A DNA stretch of 64,000 nt from Sphingobium chungbukense (lineage in GTDB: Bacteria > Pseudomonadota > Alphaproteobacteria > Sphingomonadales > Sphingomonadaceae): assembly GCF_001005725.1 (NCBI RefSeq), contig NZ_LBIC01000001.1, forward strand, positions 522,501-586,500, read 5' to 3'. Below, piece by piece: positions 1-7,500 of the stretch. Each line of letters begins with the position of its first letter. Within the stretch, counting starts at the first letter, position 1. A program made the position numbers and the translations under genes. The notes beneath the pieces were generated by a model. It was not told the DNA's origin, searched no databases, and saw only the letters and a program-made list of their open reading frames with translations.

Positions 1-93
1 CTCGAAACTTCTTCCGAGGGAGGTACGTCCCATCCATGTTGGCGACCGTCTGTTTCAGTGCCTCAGTGGCGCCGTCCCGTTCGGTGAGACGGG

Positions 94-122
94 CATATAT
101 GGAGGGCTTCCCGACCCGTCAA
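94..122 (-). promoter_or_regulatory. strong sigma-70-type promoter reading off the left edge
   Basis: On the minus strand a TTGACG -35 element (122-117) is followed after exactly 17 bases by a TATATG -10 element (99-94). The DNA just upstream (about 123-150) is rich in A/T and resembles an UP element, and a GC-rich discriminator follows the -10. No open reading frame follows in the remaining 93 bases, so the transcript has a long leader or is a stable RNA. An rRNA operon beyond the left edge is an inference from promoter strength only. Confidence 0.6.
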
Positions 123-212
123 ACCCTTTTTGCAATTTTATTTCAGAATTTCTTCGGACTTGGCCGATAGAGCGGATTTACCGGCATGAACGCCCGGAAA
201 ATAGGAATGACA

Positions 213-1700
213 ATGGGTTTGCAGGACGCCGACGCGGACGACGCGGGTTTTGGCACAAGGATCAGAAGCGCGATTCTCTGGCGGTCGGGGAGCCAGATCG
301 TGGCGCAGATGCTGAGCTGGGTGGTGACTCTGGCGGTGATCCGGCTGCTCGATCCCAAGGATTACGGTCTGTTTGCGATGACTCAGGTGATTCTGAACTT
401 CGCGACCTTCCTCAACGGCTATGGACTGGTGAGCGCGCTGGTGCAGTCGGAGACGCTGGATCGGCATCGGCTGCGGCAGGCGTTCGGAATCATGCTGTTG
501 CTGAACGGCGGGCTGGCATTGGTGCAGTTGCTTATCGCGCCCCTCGCCGCCGGCTATTACGATCAGCCCATGGTCGCGGATCTGCTGCGGGTGCAGGCGC
601 TGCTCTATCTGTCGACGCCCTTCATCTCGATTCCCGAGGCGATCATGGGCCGGGCGATGGATTTCCGGCGGCCCGCGCTGGTCAACCTGATCGCGGCCAT
701 GGCTTCGGCGGCGGTGGCGCTGACCGGCGCGCTGTCGGGCTGGGGCGTGTGGACATTGGTGTTCGCGCCGATTGCGGGTTTCTGGGTCAAGGGTGCCGGC
801 TATGTGCTGGCCACCGGGTTCGTGCCGATTCCCAGCTTCGATTTTCGCGGGACCGGGGCGATGGTCGCCTATGGCGCGTCGCTGCTGGGCGGGCAGCTTT
901 TCTGGATCGTGCAGAGTCAGGCGGATATCTTCATTGGCGGGCGCGTGCTGGAGCCGCATCAACTGGGCCTTTATGCCGAGGCGCTGTTCCTGACGCAGAT
1001 TTTCGTCAGCAAGTTCATCCCGCCACTCAATGATGTCGCCTTTCCCGCCTATGCGCGGATGCAGAAGGACCCGTCGCGAATCGCATGGTCCTTCTGCAAG
1101 GCGGTGCGGCTGCTGCTGCTGATCAGTTGCCCGGTCTATCTGGGCATGGCGGTGACGGCGGAGCCTTTGGTCGAGACGCTGTTCGGGACGAAATGGCGGG
1201 ACATGGCGCCCTTTGTCGCGATTCTGGCGCTCGCCATGCCGTTCATGACCTTGCAGGTGATGTTCGCGCCGGTCAGCAATGCGCTGGGCCGGCCGGGCAC
1301 AACGGCGCGGGTCGCAGCGGTGGGCGCGGTGCTGATGCCGGCGGCTTTCTTCATCGGCATTCGATTCGGGGCGATAGGGCTGGCCTGGGCGTGGCTGTGC
1401 GCTTTCCCCATTCTGACGCTTATCACCGCGCGGCTGGCGGGGGCGCCGATGGGGTTGCGGCTGATCGACCTGATGCGGGCGGCGGCGCCGGGGCTGGGCT
1501 GTTCGCTGCTGATGGCGGCGGCGGTGATGGCGATCGACCGGATGCTCCCTCCCCTCGCCGCGCCGGTCCGGCTGGGGATATTGGTGCCGGCGGGAGGTCT
1601 GGCCTTTCTGGCCGCCTTGATGCTGTGCGCGCGCGGGACGCTGATGGAACTGGTCGCGCTGGTGGCGCGGCGGGCGCCCCCGGCGCAGGCGCCCGCCTGA
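213..1700 (+). CDS. polysaccharide/oligosaccharide flippase (Wzx/MATE-like)
   Basis: About 495 residues made almost entirely of hydrophobic helices separated by short Arg-containing loops, as in the polysaccharide-transport (Wzx/RfbX) branch of the MOP flippase superfamily. The typical N-terminal signature is visible: a short basic helix (RIRSAILWRSGSQIV), then a membrane segment, then LLDPKDYGLFAM near residue 50, a motif seen in lipopolysaccharide biosynthesis flippases. It would move lipid-linked sugar units across the inner membrane. The ATG at 213 has AGGA six bases upstream; an in-frame ATG at 186 without a ribosome site is the alternative. It stands alone with no glycosyltransferases beside it, so its substrate cannot be named. 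It converges on the CBS gene with a 6-base gap. Confidence 0.85.
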   Translation: MGLQDADADDAGFGTRIRSAILWRSGSQIVAQMLSWVVTLAVIRLLDPKDYGLFAMTQVILNFATFLNGYGLVSALVQSETLDRHRLRQAFGIMLLLNGGLALVQLLIAPLAAGYYDQPMVADLLRVQALLYLSTPFISIPEAIMGRAMDFRRPALVNLIAAMASAAVALTGALSGWGVWTLVFAPIAGFWVKGAGYVLATGFVPIPSFDFRGTGAMVAYGASLLGGQLFWIVQSQADIFIGGRVLEPHQLGLYAEALFLTQIFVSKFIPPLNDVAFPAYARMQKDPSRIAWSFCKAVRLLLLISCPVYLGMAVTAEPLVETLFGTKWRDMAPFVAILALAMPFMTLQVMFAPVSNALGRPGTTARVAAVGAVLMPAAFFIGIRFGAIGLAWAWLCAFPILTLITARLAGAPMGLRLIDLMRAAAPGLGCSLLMAAAVMAIDRMLPPLAAPVRLGILVPAGGLAFLAALMLCARGTLMELVALVARRAPPAQAPA

Positions 1701-1706
1701 GACGGA

Positions 1707-2135
1707 TCAGGCGGTCTGGATATAGTCGCGCAGGGCGGCCGCTTCCGATTCGATGCTGTCGATGCGGAACTTCACAAGGTCGCCGATCGACACCAGTCCG
1801 ACCAGCCTGCCGTCGACCACCACGGGCAGGTGGCGGATGCGCCGCTTCGTCATCAGCGACAGGCAATGGATGATGGGCGTCCGGTCGTCGGTGGTGATCG
1901 CAGGCGCGGTCATGATCTCGCCCACCGGACGCTCCAGCACCGCCGCGCCTTCCTGCGCCACGCGATATACCAGATCGCGCTCGGAAAAGATGCCGACCAC
2001 TTGACCGTCATCGACCACCGGCACGCAGCCGATGCGCCGCTGGGCCAGCAACCGCACCACGGAAAGGACCGTGTCGCTCGATTGCGCCTGGACGACGTCC
2101 TGTCCCTTGCGTTGCAAAATCGTTGCGATCGTCAT
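1707..2135 (-). CDS. CBS domain-pair protein
   Basis: 142 residues made of two CBS domains, roughly residues 8-62 and 74-130. Each repeat carries the usual pattern of a hydrophobic strand, a GxVPVVDDGQVVGIFSERDLV-like segment and a helix; the second reads RHLPVVVDGRLVGLVSIGDL. Such stand-alone CBS pairs bind adenine nucleotides (AMP, ATP, NAD or SAM) and act as energy or redox sensors on partner proteins. No partner is encoded next to it. The start ATG is preceded by a good GGGAGG ribosome site. Soluble and cytoplasmic, with no signal peptide. The ligand and target are unknown. Confidence 0.88.
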   Translation of the reverse strand: MTIATILQRKGQDVVQAQSSDTVLSVVRLLAQRRIGCVPVVDDGQVVGIFSERDLVYRVAQEGAAVLERPVGEIMTAPAITTDDRTPIIHCLSLMTKRRIRHLPVVVDGRLVGLVSIGDLVKFRIDSIESEAAALRDYIQTA

Positions 2136-2209
2136 GATCCATCTCCCTCCCTGCAGGCTAAATGCCTCAGTCCCTTGATGATCCCACTTTCACACCCCAA
2201 AGAAAAGGG

Positions 2210-2509
2210 ATGACACGCAAACAAGGCCTTGATGATCCCCAGGTCGCAAAAGTCGCATGGCGGCGTTTCCGCCGGATCATGGGATGGATGGCGCTGGGGG
2301 GAGCCCTGTGCGTCGGGGCGGCTCTGGGCTTTCTACGCTGGTGGGCAGGCCCGATGCCGATCCACATGATCATTGCCACGATTTTGGGTGTCTGGTTGAC
2401 CTTCATGCTCGGCACCGCTTTGATGGCGCTGACATTCCTGTCGAGCGGAACGGGACATGACGAGCAGGTCATCGACCGGATCAAGGACGAGGTTCCCAGT
2501 GACGATTGA
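2210..2509 (+). CDS. small membrane protein, two transmembrane helices
   Basis: 99 residues with a basic N-terminus and two predicted membrane helices: about residues 24-42 (GWMALGGALCVGAALGFL) and 51-78 (MIIATILGVWLTFMLGTALMALTFL). An acidic tail follows. I do not recognise a characterised function; small proteins of this layout occur as conserved hypotheticals in sphingomonads. The ATG at 2210 follows AGAAAAGGG. The 3' end overlaps the GTG start of the thioesterase gene by 11 bases, so the two are probably co-transcribed and translationally coupled. Confidence 0.7.
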   Translation: MTRKQGLDDPQVAKVAWRRFRRIMGWMALGGALCVGAALGFLRWWAGPMPIHMIIATILGVWLTFMLGTALMALTFLSSGTGHDEQVIDRIKDEVPSDD

Positions 2510-2879
2510 ACAAAAGGGCGAAGTGGTGCTGCGCGTCGTGCCGCACCTGACCGACATCAACGCCAACGGGCATATTTTCGGCGGCTGGGTGCTGAGCCAG
2601 ATGGATATTGCCGGCGGTATCATCGCCGCACGGGTCGCGCGGGGCGCCGTCGCGACCGTGGCAATCGAGAGCATGACGTTCATCGCCCCGATCCTGCTGG
2701 GCGACATCGTGTCGGTCTATGCCCATGAGGAACGGCGCGGCCGTACTTCGGTCGCGATCCGGATCAACGTGATCGCGACGCGGGGAGTGAAGGAAGAACG
2801 GATCGAACTGACGAGCGGGCTGTTCACCTTCGTCGCGCTGGATGAAAATCACCGGCCGCGTCCGTTGCCGGACGCCTGA
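2499..2879 (+). CDS. acyl-CoA thioesterase, YciA-type hotdog fold
   Basis: 126 residues from a GTG start at 2499, chosen because GAGG lies six bases upstream and because residues before it read as out-of-family sequence. The segment NGHIFGGWVLSQMD is the signature of the YciA/BACH acyl-CoA hydrolase group, where the Asp is catalytic; VESMTF-like and ERRGRTS segments follow as in the family. It hydrolyses acyl-CoA thioesters in the cytoplasm, recycling CoA or limiting acyl-CoA accumulation. It is the second gene of a short operon with the small membrane protein and is followed by a clear hairpin terminator. Confidence 0.87.
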   Translation: MTIEQKGEVVLRVVPHLTDINANGHIFGGWVLSQMDIAGGIIAARVARGAVATVAIESMTFIAPILLGDIVSVYAHEERRGRTSVAIRINVIATRGVKEERIELTSGLFTFVALDENHRPRPLPDA

Positions 2880-2901
2880 TCGGCAAAAGGGGCAAGATAG
2901 C

Positions 2902-2940
2902 AAAAGGGGAACGGCGCCATCGGCACCGTCCCCCTTTTTT
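2902..2940. terminator. rho-independent terminator, usable in both directions
   Basis: AAAGGGG-A-ACGG pairs with CCGT-CCCCTTT around an 11-base loop. It is flanked by an A tract on the left and a run of T on the right. It sits between the converging thioesterase and DUF4167 genes and could end both transcripts. Confidence 0.85.
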
Positions 2941-2967
2941 GTTGTCCTCACCCTGGGTAGGGGAACG

Positions 2968-3774
2968 TCACTCGGCCGCTTCGGCCGCGGGGCGCGCCCG
3001 GCGTGTACGCTTGCGCGGAGCGGGTTCCTCGGCCGGTTCGGCGTCATTGTCGGCGCGAGCGATCGACGGCGGCAGCACGGTCAGGTCCAGCCCTTCCTGC
3101 GCATCGTCCTTGGCAGCGGCGGCCTTGCGCGGGCGACCACGGCGTGCACGGGGCGCATCGGCCGTGGGCTGCGGTTCGGGCGCCGCTTCGACGACGGGCG
3201 CCGGCTCGGCAACGACTTCAGCCTGGGGCCGTTCGGCCTCTTCCTTCGCCGCCGGGCGTTCGCGGCGACGGTCGTCACGATCATTCCGGTCTCCGCGATC
3301 GTTCCGCTCATTGCGATCACGGCGATTGCGGTCCCCGCGTTCACCACGGCCTTCGCGATAATCGCGCTGGTCGTCGCGGCGGCGCTCATTGCCATAGGGA
3401 CGTTCGAAAGCCTGTTCGGCACCGGATTCCTCGCCGCCGTCCTCGCCAGCGTCGAAATCGTCGAAACCGTCGTCGAAGCTCTCATCGCGGGGACGGAAGC
3501 GCTGTTGCTGCTCCTCCTGCCGGGCGCGGTTGTCGGCCAGCACGCGGAAATAATGGTCGGCGAATTGCAGATAATATTCCGCATTCACCCGATCGCCGGC
3601 CATCTGCGCGTCGCGGGCCATATTCTTGTATTTTTCAAGAAGCTGGGCCGCGTTGCCGCGTGCGCGGCTGTCGATCCGGTTGCCATTGTCACCACCGCCC
3701 CGATTGCCACCATTGGGACGACCATTATTGTTCCGGCCGCGATTGCGACGACCGGCCTGCCTGTTGTTGATCAA
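2968..3774 (-). CDS. DUF4167 protein, Arg/Asn/Asp-rich
   Basis: 268 residues. The N-terminus (INNRQAGRRNRGRNNN) is a basic Asn/Arg/Gly tract, followed at about 40-85 by the conserved DUF4167 core with LLEKYKNMARDAQMAGDRVNAEYYLQFADHYFRVL split over two helices. The rest is low-complexity: an acidic Asp/Glu stretch, then dozens of RD/RN/DR dipeptides, then an Ala/Pro/Glu segment and a basic RRGRPRK/KRTRRARP tail. The composition suggests a disordered nucleic-acid-binding protein, which is inference. The start is TTG at 3774, supported by AAGGA upstream and by the usual INNRQ-like beginning of the family. It lies downstream of prmC, a neighbourhood seen widely in alphaproteobacteria, behind a structured 300-base leader. 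Confidence 0.88.
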   Translation of the reverse strand: MINNRQAGRRNRGRNNNGRPNGGNRGGGDNGNRIDSRARGNAAQLLEKYKNMARDAQMAGDRVNAEYYLQFADHYFRVLADNRARQEEQQQRFRPRDESFDDGFDDFDAGEDGGEESGAEQAFERPYGNERRRDDQRDYREGRGERGDRNRRDRNERNDRGDRNDRDDRRRERPAAKEEAERPQAEVVAEPAPVVEAAPEPQPTADAPRARRGRPRKAAAAKDDAQEGLDLTVLPPSIARADNDAEPAEEPAPRKRTRRARPAAEAAE

Positions 3775-4082
3775 GAGCTGATCCTTGCGTTCACTTTGCC
3801 ATCATTCACTGAAAACACCGTTCAGTCCTCAAACTCAGCCCACACATCAGGCCGGGTAAGGCTCCGCCGGACAGGAGCCGATAGGCCCATGCCCTTGACC
3901 TGCCAGAGGGCGCCTGCGCAGCAGCGCCGTCATGACGTTGAAGGAGCGGGAAGACGGCCTTTTCTCGGCTAAGCCCCATGGGGCAGATCCTCAGGATAAT
4001 GCCGTCCCTGAGCCCCATGTAGTGGCTTCGATGCCATAAACCAAGCAATTTTCGCTTGTGTGTACGCAAATCCTGTCCACGA
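3775..4082 (-). ncRNA. candidate structured leader RNA upstream of DUF4167
   Basis: This 308-base gap has no convincing gene. Read on the minus strand it holds: an ATGGGGC/GCCCCAT stem (4018-3978) enclosing a CTCAGG/CCTGAG stem with an 11-base loop; loop bases GACGGC (4006-4001) that are complementary to GCCGTC at 3958-3953, so a pseudoknot is possible; a GGCGC/GCGCC hairpin near 3926-3909; a GGCTCC/GGAGCC hairpin near 3880-3861; and a CTGAA/TTCAG hairpin just before the ribosome site. I do not recognise a known Rfam-type family. It could be a cis-regulatory leader or an independent small RNA. Confidence 0.4.
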
Positions 4083-4913
4083 TCAGGCAGCGGCATCCGG
4101 AGTCGCGATCAGGCAGCGGTCATGCCCGGCGAGGTCCTGGCGCACCCGGACGCTAAGCCCTTGATCCGCAAGCAGGGTGGAGACGCTGGCGCGCTGATCA
4201 TAGCCGATCTCGATCGCCGCCATGCCGTCCGGCGCGAGCAGGGCTGGAAGCACCGGGGCGATCCGGCGATAGTCGTCCAGCCCCTCTGCGCCTGCAAAGA
4301 GCGCGCCTTGCGGTTCGTGCAGGACATCCCCCGACAGCGTGACGTTCCGTGCGATATAGGGCGGGTTGATGAGGATGAGATCAAACGGGCCTGCCAGCCC
4401 GTCCGCCCAGTTTCCGAGCCGGAAGTCGGCGCGGTCGGCCAGCCCGAGGCGGTCGGCATTGCCCCGCGCGACCGCGAGCGTGGCGGGGGAAATGTCGACC
4501 CCGGCCCCCCTCGCCTTCGGCCATTGGCTGAGCGCGGCGAGCAGCAGCGCGCCGGAACCGGTGCCGAGATCGAGGATGCGGGCGGGCGCTCTTGTGCCGA
4601 AATGGTCGAGGGCGGCTTCGATCAGGGTTTCCGTGTCCGGGCGGGGGATGAGGACGTCGGGCGTGACATGCAGGCTGATCGTCCAGAAATCGCGGGTGCC
4701 GGTGATATAGGCGATGGGTTCGCCGGTCAGGCGGCGTTCGATGAGGGATGCGAAACCGGGCGGGACGGCGAGGTCGCGCTGGCGCATCAGCAGGGCGTTG
4801 CGGTCGATCCGCAGCGCGTGGGCGAGGAGCAGTTCGGCGTCGAGGCGCGGGGTGGCGCTGATGGCGGCGAGGCGTTCGGTGGCGGCGCGGAGGGTTTCGG
4901 GGATTGTTTTCAT
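4083..4913 (-). CDS. prmC: peptide chain release factor N5-glutamine methyltransferase PrmC (HemK)
   Basis: 276 residues. It methylates the Gln of the GGQ motif in release factors using SAM. Visible features: an N-terminal helical domain (1-75), the class I methyltransferase glycine motif ILDLGTGSGALLLAAL near residue 115, and the catalytic NPPY within LILINPPYIAR near 180, which is diagnostic for Gln/Asn amide methyltransferases. The open frame extends further upstream, but ATG at 4913 gives the family's usual start (MKTIPETLRAA). It follows prfA, its substrate's gene, by 79 bases that contain a GC-rich palindrome. Confidence 0.93.
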   Translation of the reverse strand: MKTIPETLRAATERLAAISATPRLDAELLLAHALRIDRNALLMRQRDLAVPPGFASLIERRLTGEPIAYITGTRDFWTISLHVTPDVLIPRPDTETLIEAALDHFGTRAPARILDLGTGSGALLLAALSQWPKARGAGVDISPATLAVARGNADRLGLADRADFRLGNWADGLAGPFDLILINPPYIARNVTLSGDVLHEPQGALFAGAEGLDDYRRIAPVLPALLAPDGMAAIEIGYDQRASVSTLLADQGLSVRVRQDLAGHDRCLIATPDAAA

Positions 4914-4958
4914 ATTGCGCTGTCCCGAAGGCTCGCTGCGCTCGCGGCCCACCCCCGG

Positions 4959-4980
4959 CCCCTCCCGCCCGCGGGAGGGG
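4959..4980. repeat. GC-rich intergenic palindrome between prfA and prmC
   Basis: A 9-bp perfect stem (CCCCTCCCG / CGGGAGGGG) around a CCCG loop, in a patch that also has TCGCTGCGCTCGC. Palindromes of this kind are scattered in sphingomonad intergenic DNA. There is no T run, so it is more likely an mRNA stability or attenuation element than a terminator. Confidence 0.6.
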
Positions 4981-4992
4981 AGAAAGGAGGGT

Positions 4993-6084
4993 TCACGCCA
5001 CGCCGTCCAACTGGGCGAGGCGGGCGGCTTCATCCTCCGCCACCAGCGCGTCGATGACTTCGGACAGGCCCGGCCCTTCCATGATTTCGGGCAGGCGGTG
5101 GAGGGTCAGGTTGATGCGGTGATCCGTCACCCGGCCCTGTGGGAAATTATAGGTGCGGATGCGCTCCGAACGGTCGCCCGAACCGACCATCGCCTTGCGC
5201 GCGCCGGCCTGTTCGCTTTGGGCGCGCTCGCGTTCCACTTCATAGATGCGGGCGCGCAGCACCTGCATCGCCTTCGCCTTGTTCTTGTGCTGCGAGCGTT
5301 CGTCCTGCTGCGTCACGACGATGCCGGAAGGGAGGTGCGTGATGCGCACGGCGGAATCCGTGGTGTTGACGTGCTGACCGCCCGCGCCCGAAGCGCGATA
5401 GATGTCGATCTTGAGGTCGCTGTCGGCGATCTGGACGTCGACCTCCTCCGGTTCCGGCAGCACCGCGACGGTCGCGGCCGAGGTGTGGATGCGCCCGCCG
5501 CTTTCAGTGGCGGGAACGCGCTGGACACGATGGACGCCGCTTTCGAACTTCAGCTTGGCGAAGACGCCGATGCCGGTGACGCTGGCGACCACTTCCTTAT
5601 AGCCCCCGACTTCAGAGGCGTTGGCGGAGATGAGTTCCATCTTCCAGCCCTGCGCGTCGGCATAGCGCTGATACATGCGGAACAGGTCGCCCGCGAACAA
5701 GGCGGCCTCGTCACCGCCCGTACCTGCGCGGATTTCCAGCATGGCCGGGCGGGCGTCGGCGGCATCCTTGGGCAGAAGCTGGAGCGCGAGGGCGCGTTCG
5801 GCGTCGGGAAGCTTGCCCTTGATGAGCTGCATCTCCTCCTGCGCCATTTCGCGCATCAACGGATCGGAATCCGCATCCTCGCCGCCCGCCATATATTCGA
5901 GTGCGCCCAGTTCCTGACGGAGACGGCGGACTTCATGGGCGGCCTTGGCTACCGGCTCGATCTCCGCATATTCCTTGGACAGCCGCACAAATTCTTCCGG
6001 CGCAAGGTCGGCGCGCGTCATCGACGCCTGCACCTCGTCCCGGCGCGCCTCGATCTGCGCGATGCGTTCGGCGGAGATGTGCAT
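4993..6084 (-). CDS. prfA: peptide chain release factor 1
   Basis: 363 residues, the usual length of RF1. It recognises UAA and UAG stops and triggers peptide release. The anticodon-like tripeptide PAT is visible in [16 protein letters not shown] (near residue 190), and the catalytic GGQ loop in [11 protein letters not shown] (near 235). The GGQ sits in the context methylated by PrmC, encoded next. The start overlaps the hisS stop by one base (TGATG), which indicates translational coupling. Confidence 0.97.
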   Translation of the reverse strand: MHISAERIAQIEARRDEVQASMTRADLAPEEFVRLSKEYAEIEPVAKAAHEVRRLRQELGALEYMAGGEDADSDPLMREMAQEEMQLIKGKLPDAERALALQLLPKDAADARPAMLEIRAGTGGDEAALFAGDLFRMYQRYADAQGWKMELISANASEVGGYKEVVASVTGIGVFAKLKFESGVHRVQRVPATESGGRIHTSAATVAVLPEPEEVDVQIADSDLKIDIYRASGAGGQHVNTTDSAVRITHLPSGIVVTQQDERSQHKNKAKAMQVLRARIYEVERERAQSEQAGARKAMVGSGDRSERIRTYNFPQGRVTDHRINLTLHRLPEIMEGPGLSEVIDALVAEDEAARLAQLDGVA

Positions 6085-7346
6085 CAGAGAGCCGTCAGCT
6101 TCCCGATCAAAGCGTCCAGGGAGACGGCTTCCTGCTCGCCTGTGCCGAGATCGCGGATGGCCGCTTCGCCCCGTGCCAGTTCGTCATCGCCCAGGATCAC
6201 GGCCCAGGCCGCGCCCGATGCGTTGGCCCGCTGCATCCGCTTCTTCATATTGCCGCGATAGCCCATATCGCAGGCGACACCAGCGCGGCGAAGATCGGCG
6301 ATGATGCCCGTTGCCCTGGTTTCGGCTGCTTCGCCCATGGGAATGACGGCCACGGTTGGACACTCGATTACGGGCATATCGATCAGCATCGCCAGCCGCT
6401 CTATCCCCGCCGCCCAGCCGACCGCCGGGGTCGAGGGGCCGCCGAGATTCTCGATCAGCCCGTCATAGCGCCCGCCGCCCACGACCGTGCCCTGCGCGCC
6501 AAGGCGGTCGGTGATGAATTCGAATGCGGTGTGGCGATAATAATCGAGGCCGCGCACCAGACGGGCGTTGCGTTCCCAGGCCACGCCCGCCGCGTCGAGG
6601 CCCGCCGTCACCTTTTCGAAGAAGGTCCGCGCCTCGTCGGTCAGATAGGCGTCGATGTCCGGCGCGCTGTCCGCCACCGGGCGATCGCGCGGATCCTTGC
6701 TGTCGAGGATACGCAGCGGATTGCGTTGCAGGCGATCCAGGCTCTCTTCCGAAAGCTGGTCGCGATGCGCCTCGAAATGCGCGATCAGCGCGGCGCGCCA
6801 GGCGTCGCGGCTCGGCCCGTCGCCCAGCGTGTTGAGGTTGAGCGTCACGCCTTCCGACACGCCCAGTTCGCGCAGCAACTGGTCGGCCAGCACCAACAGT
6901 TCCACGTCCGCGCCCGGCTCGCCCGCGCCGATGATCTCTGCGTCGAGCTGGTGGAACTGGCGGAAGCGGCCCTTTTGCGGGCGCTCGTAACGGAAGAGCG
7001 GGCCGTGGGTCGCGACTTTGAGCGGCGCATATTGCTGCCAGCCCTCGGTGATATAGGCGCGGGAGATGCCGGCGGTGAATTCCGGGCGCAGGGTGATGCT
7101 GTCGCCGCCGCGATCCTCGAACGTGTACATCTCCTTCGAGACGACGTCCGTGCTTTCGCCCAGCGAGCGGGCGAACACCGCCGTCGATTCGAAGACGGGC
7201 ACCTCCACGCGTTGGAATCCGTAAAGTTTCCGAACCCGGTCGAAGGTCGCGACGACATGTGCGAAACGTTCCTGGAACGCTTCGCTCGTACCGCCCAGCA
7301 TGTCCTGCGTGCCGCGTACCGGGCGCGGCGTTTCGATCTTGGCCAT
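6084..7346 (-). CDS. hisS: histidyl-tRNA synthetase
   Basis: 420 residues, class II aminoacyl-tRNA synthetase. Motif 2 is visible in [20 protein letters not shown] near residue 80, the histidine-specific [15 protein letters not shown] segment near 265, and an Arg-containing motif 3 ([10 protein letters not shown]) near 320, followed by the anticodon-binding domain. It charges tRNA-His in the cytoplasm. First gene of the hisS-prfA-prmC set; the upstream 154 bases separate it from the divergent M61 peptidase gene and should hold both promoters. Confidence 0.96.
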   Translation of the reverse strand: MAKIETPRPVRGTQDMLGGTSEAFQERFAHVVATFDRVRKLYGFQRVEVPVFESTAVFARSLGESTDVVSKEMYTFEDRGGDSITLRPEFTAGISRAYITEGWQQYAPLKVATHGPLFRYERPQKGRFRQFHQLDAEIIGAGEPGADVELLVLADQLLRELGVSEGVTLNLNTLGDGPSRDAWRAALIAHFEAHRDQLSEESLDRLQRNPLRILDSKDPRDRPVADSAPDIDAYLTDEARTFFEKVTAGLDAAGVAWERNARLVRGLDYYRHTAFEFITDRLGAQGTVVGGGRYDGLIENLGGPSTPAVGWAAGIERLAMLIDMPVIECPTVAVIPMGEAAETRATGIIADLRRAGVACDMGYRGNMKKRMQRANASGAAWAVILGDDELARGEAAIRDLGTGEQEAVSLDALIGKLTAL

Positions 7347-7500
7347 GGGGGAGCGCCTTTAACGATAAAGACGGCGCAAGGAAACGCGGTTTTTTTGGTT
7401 CATATTGACGCCCATATCTTCGGGGGTGGACGCGAGGGTCATGGGTCGCCATGCTGTTGTTATACGGTCGTCCGGCCGCACATCATTTTCGGAGATGTTC

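Noticed and set aside
3806..4096. 96-codon minus-strand open frame across the DUF4167 leader
   Set aside because: Rich in Cys, His, Trp and Leu with no domain pattern, starts inside prmC and lacks a ribosome site. The DNA is better explained by RNA stems.
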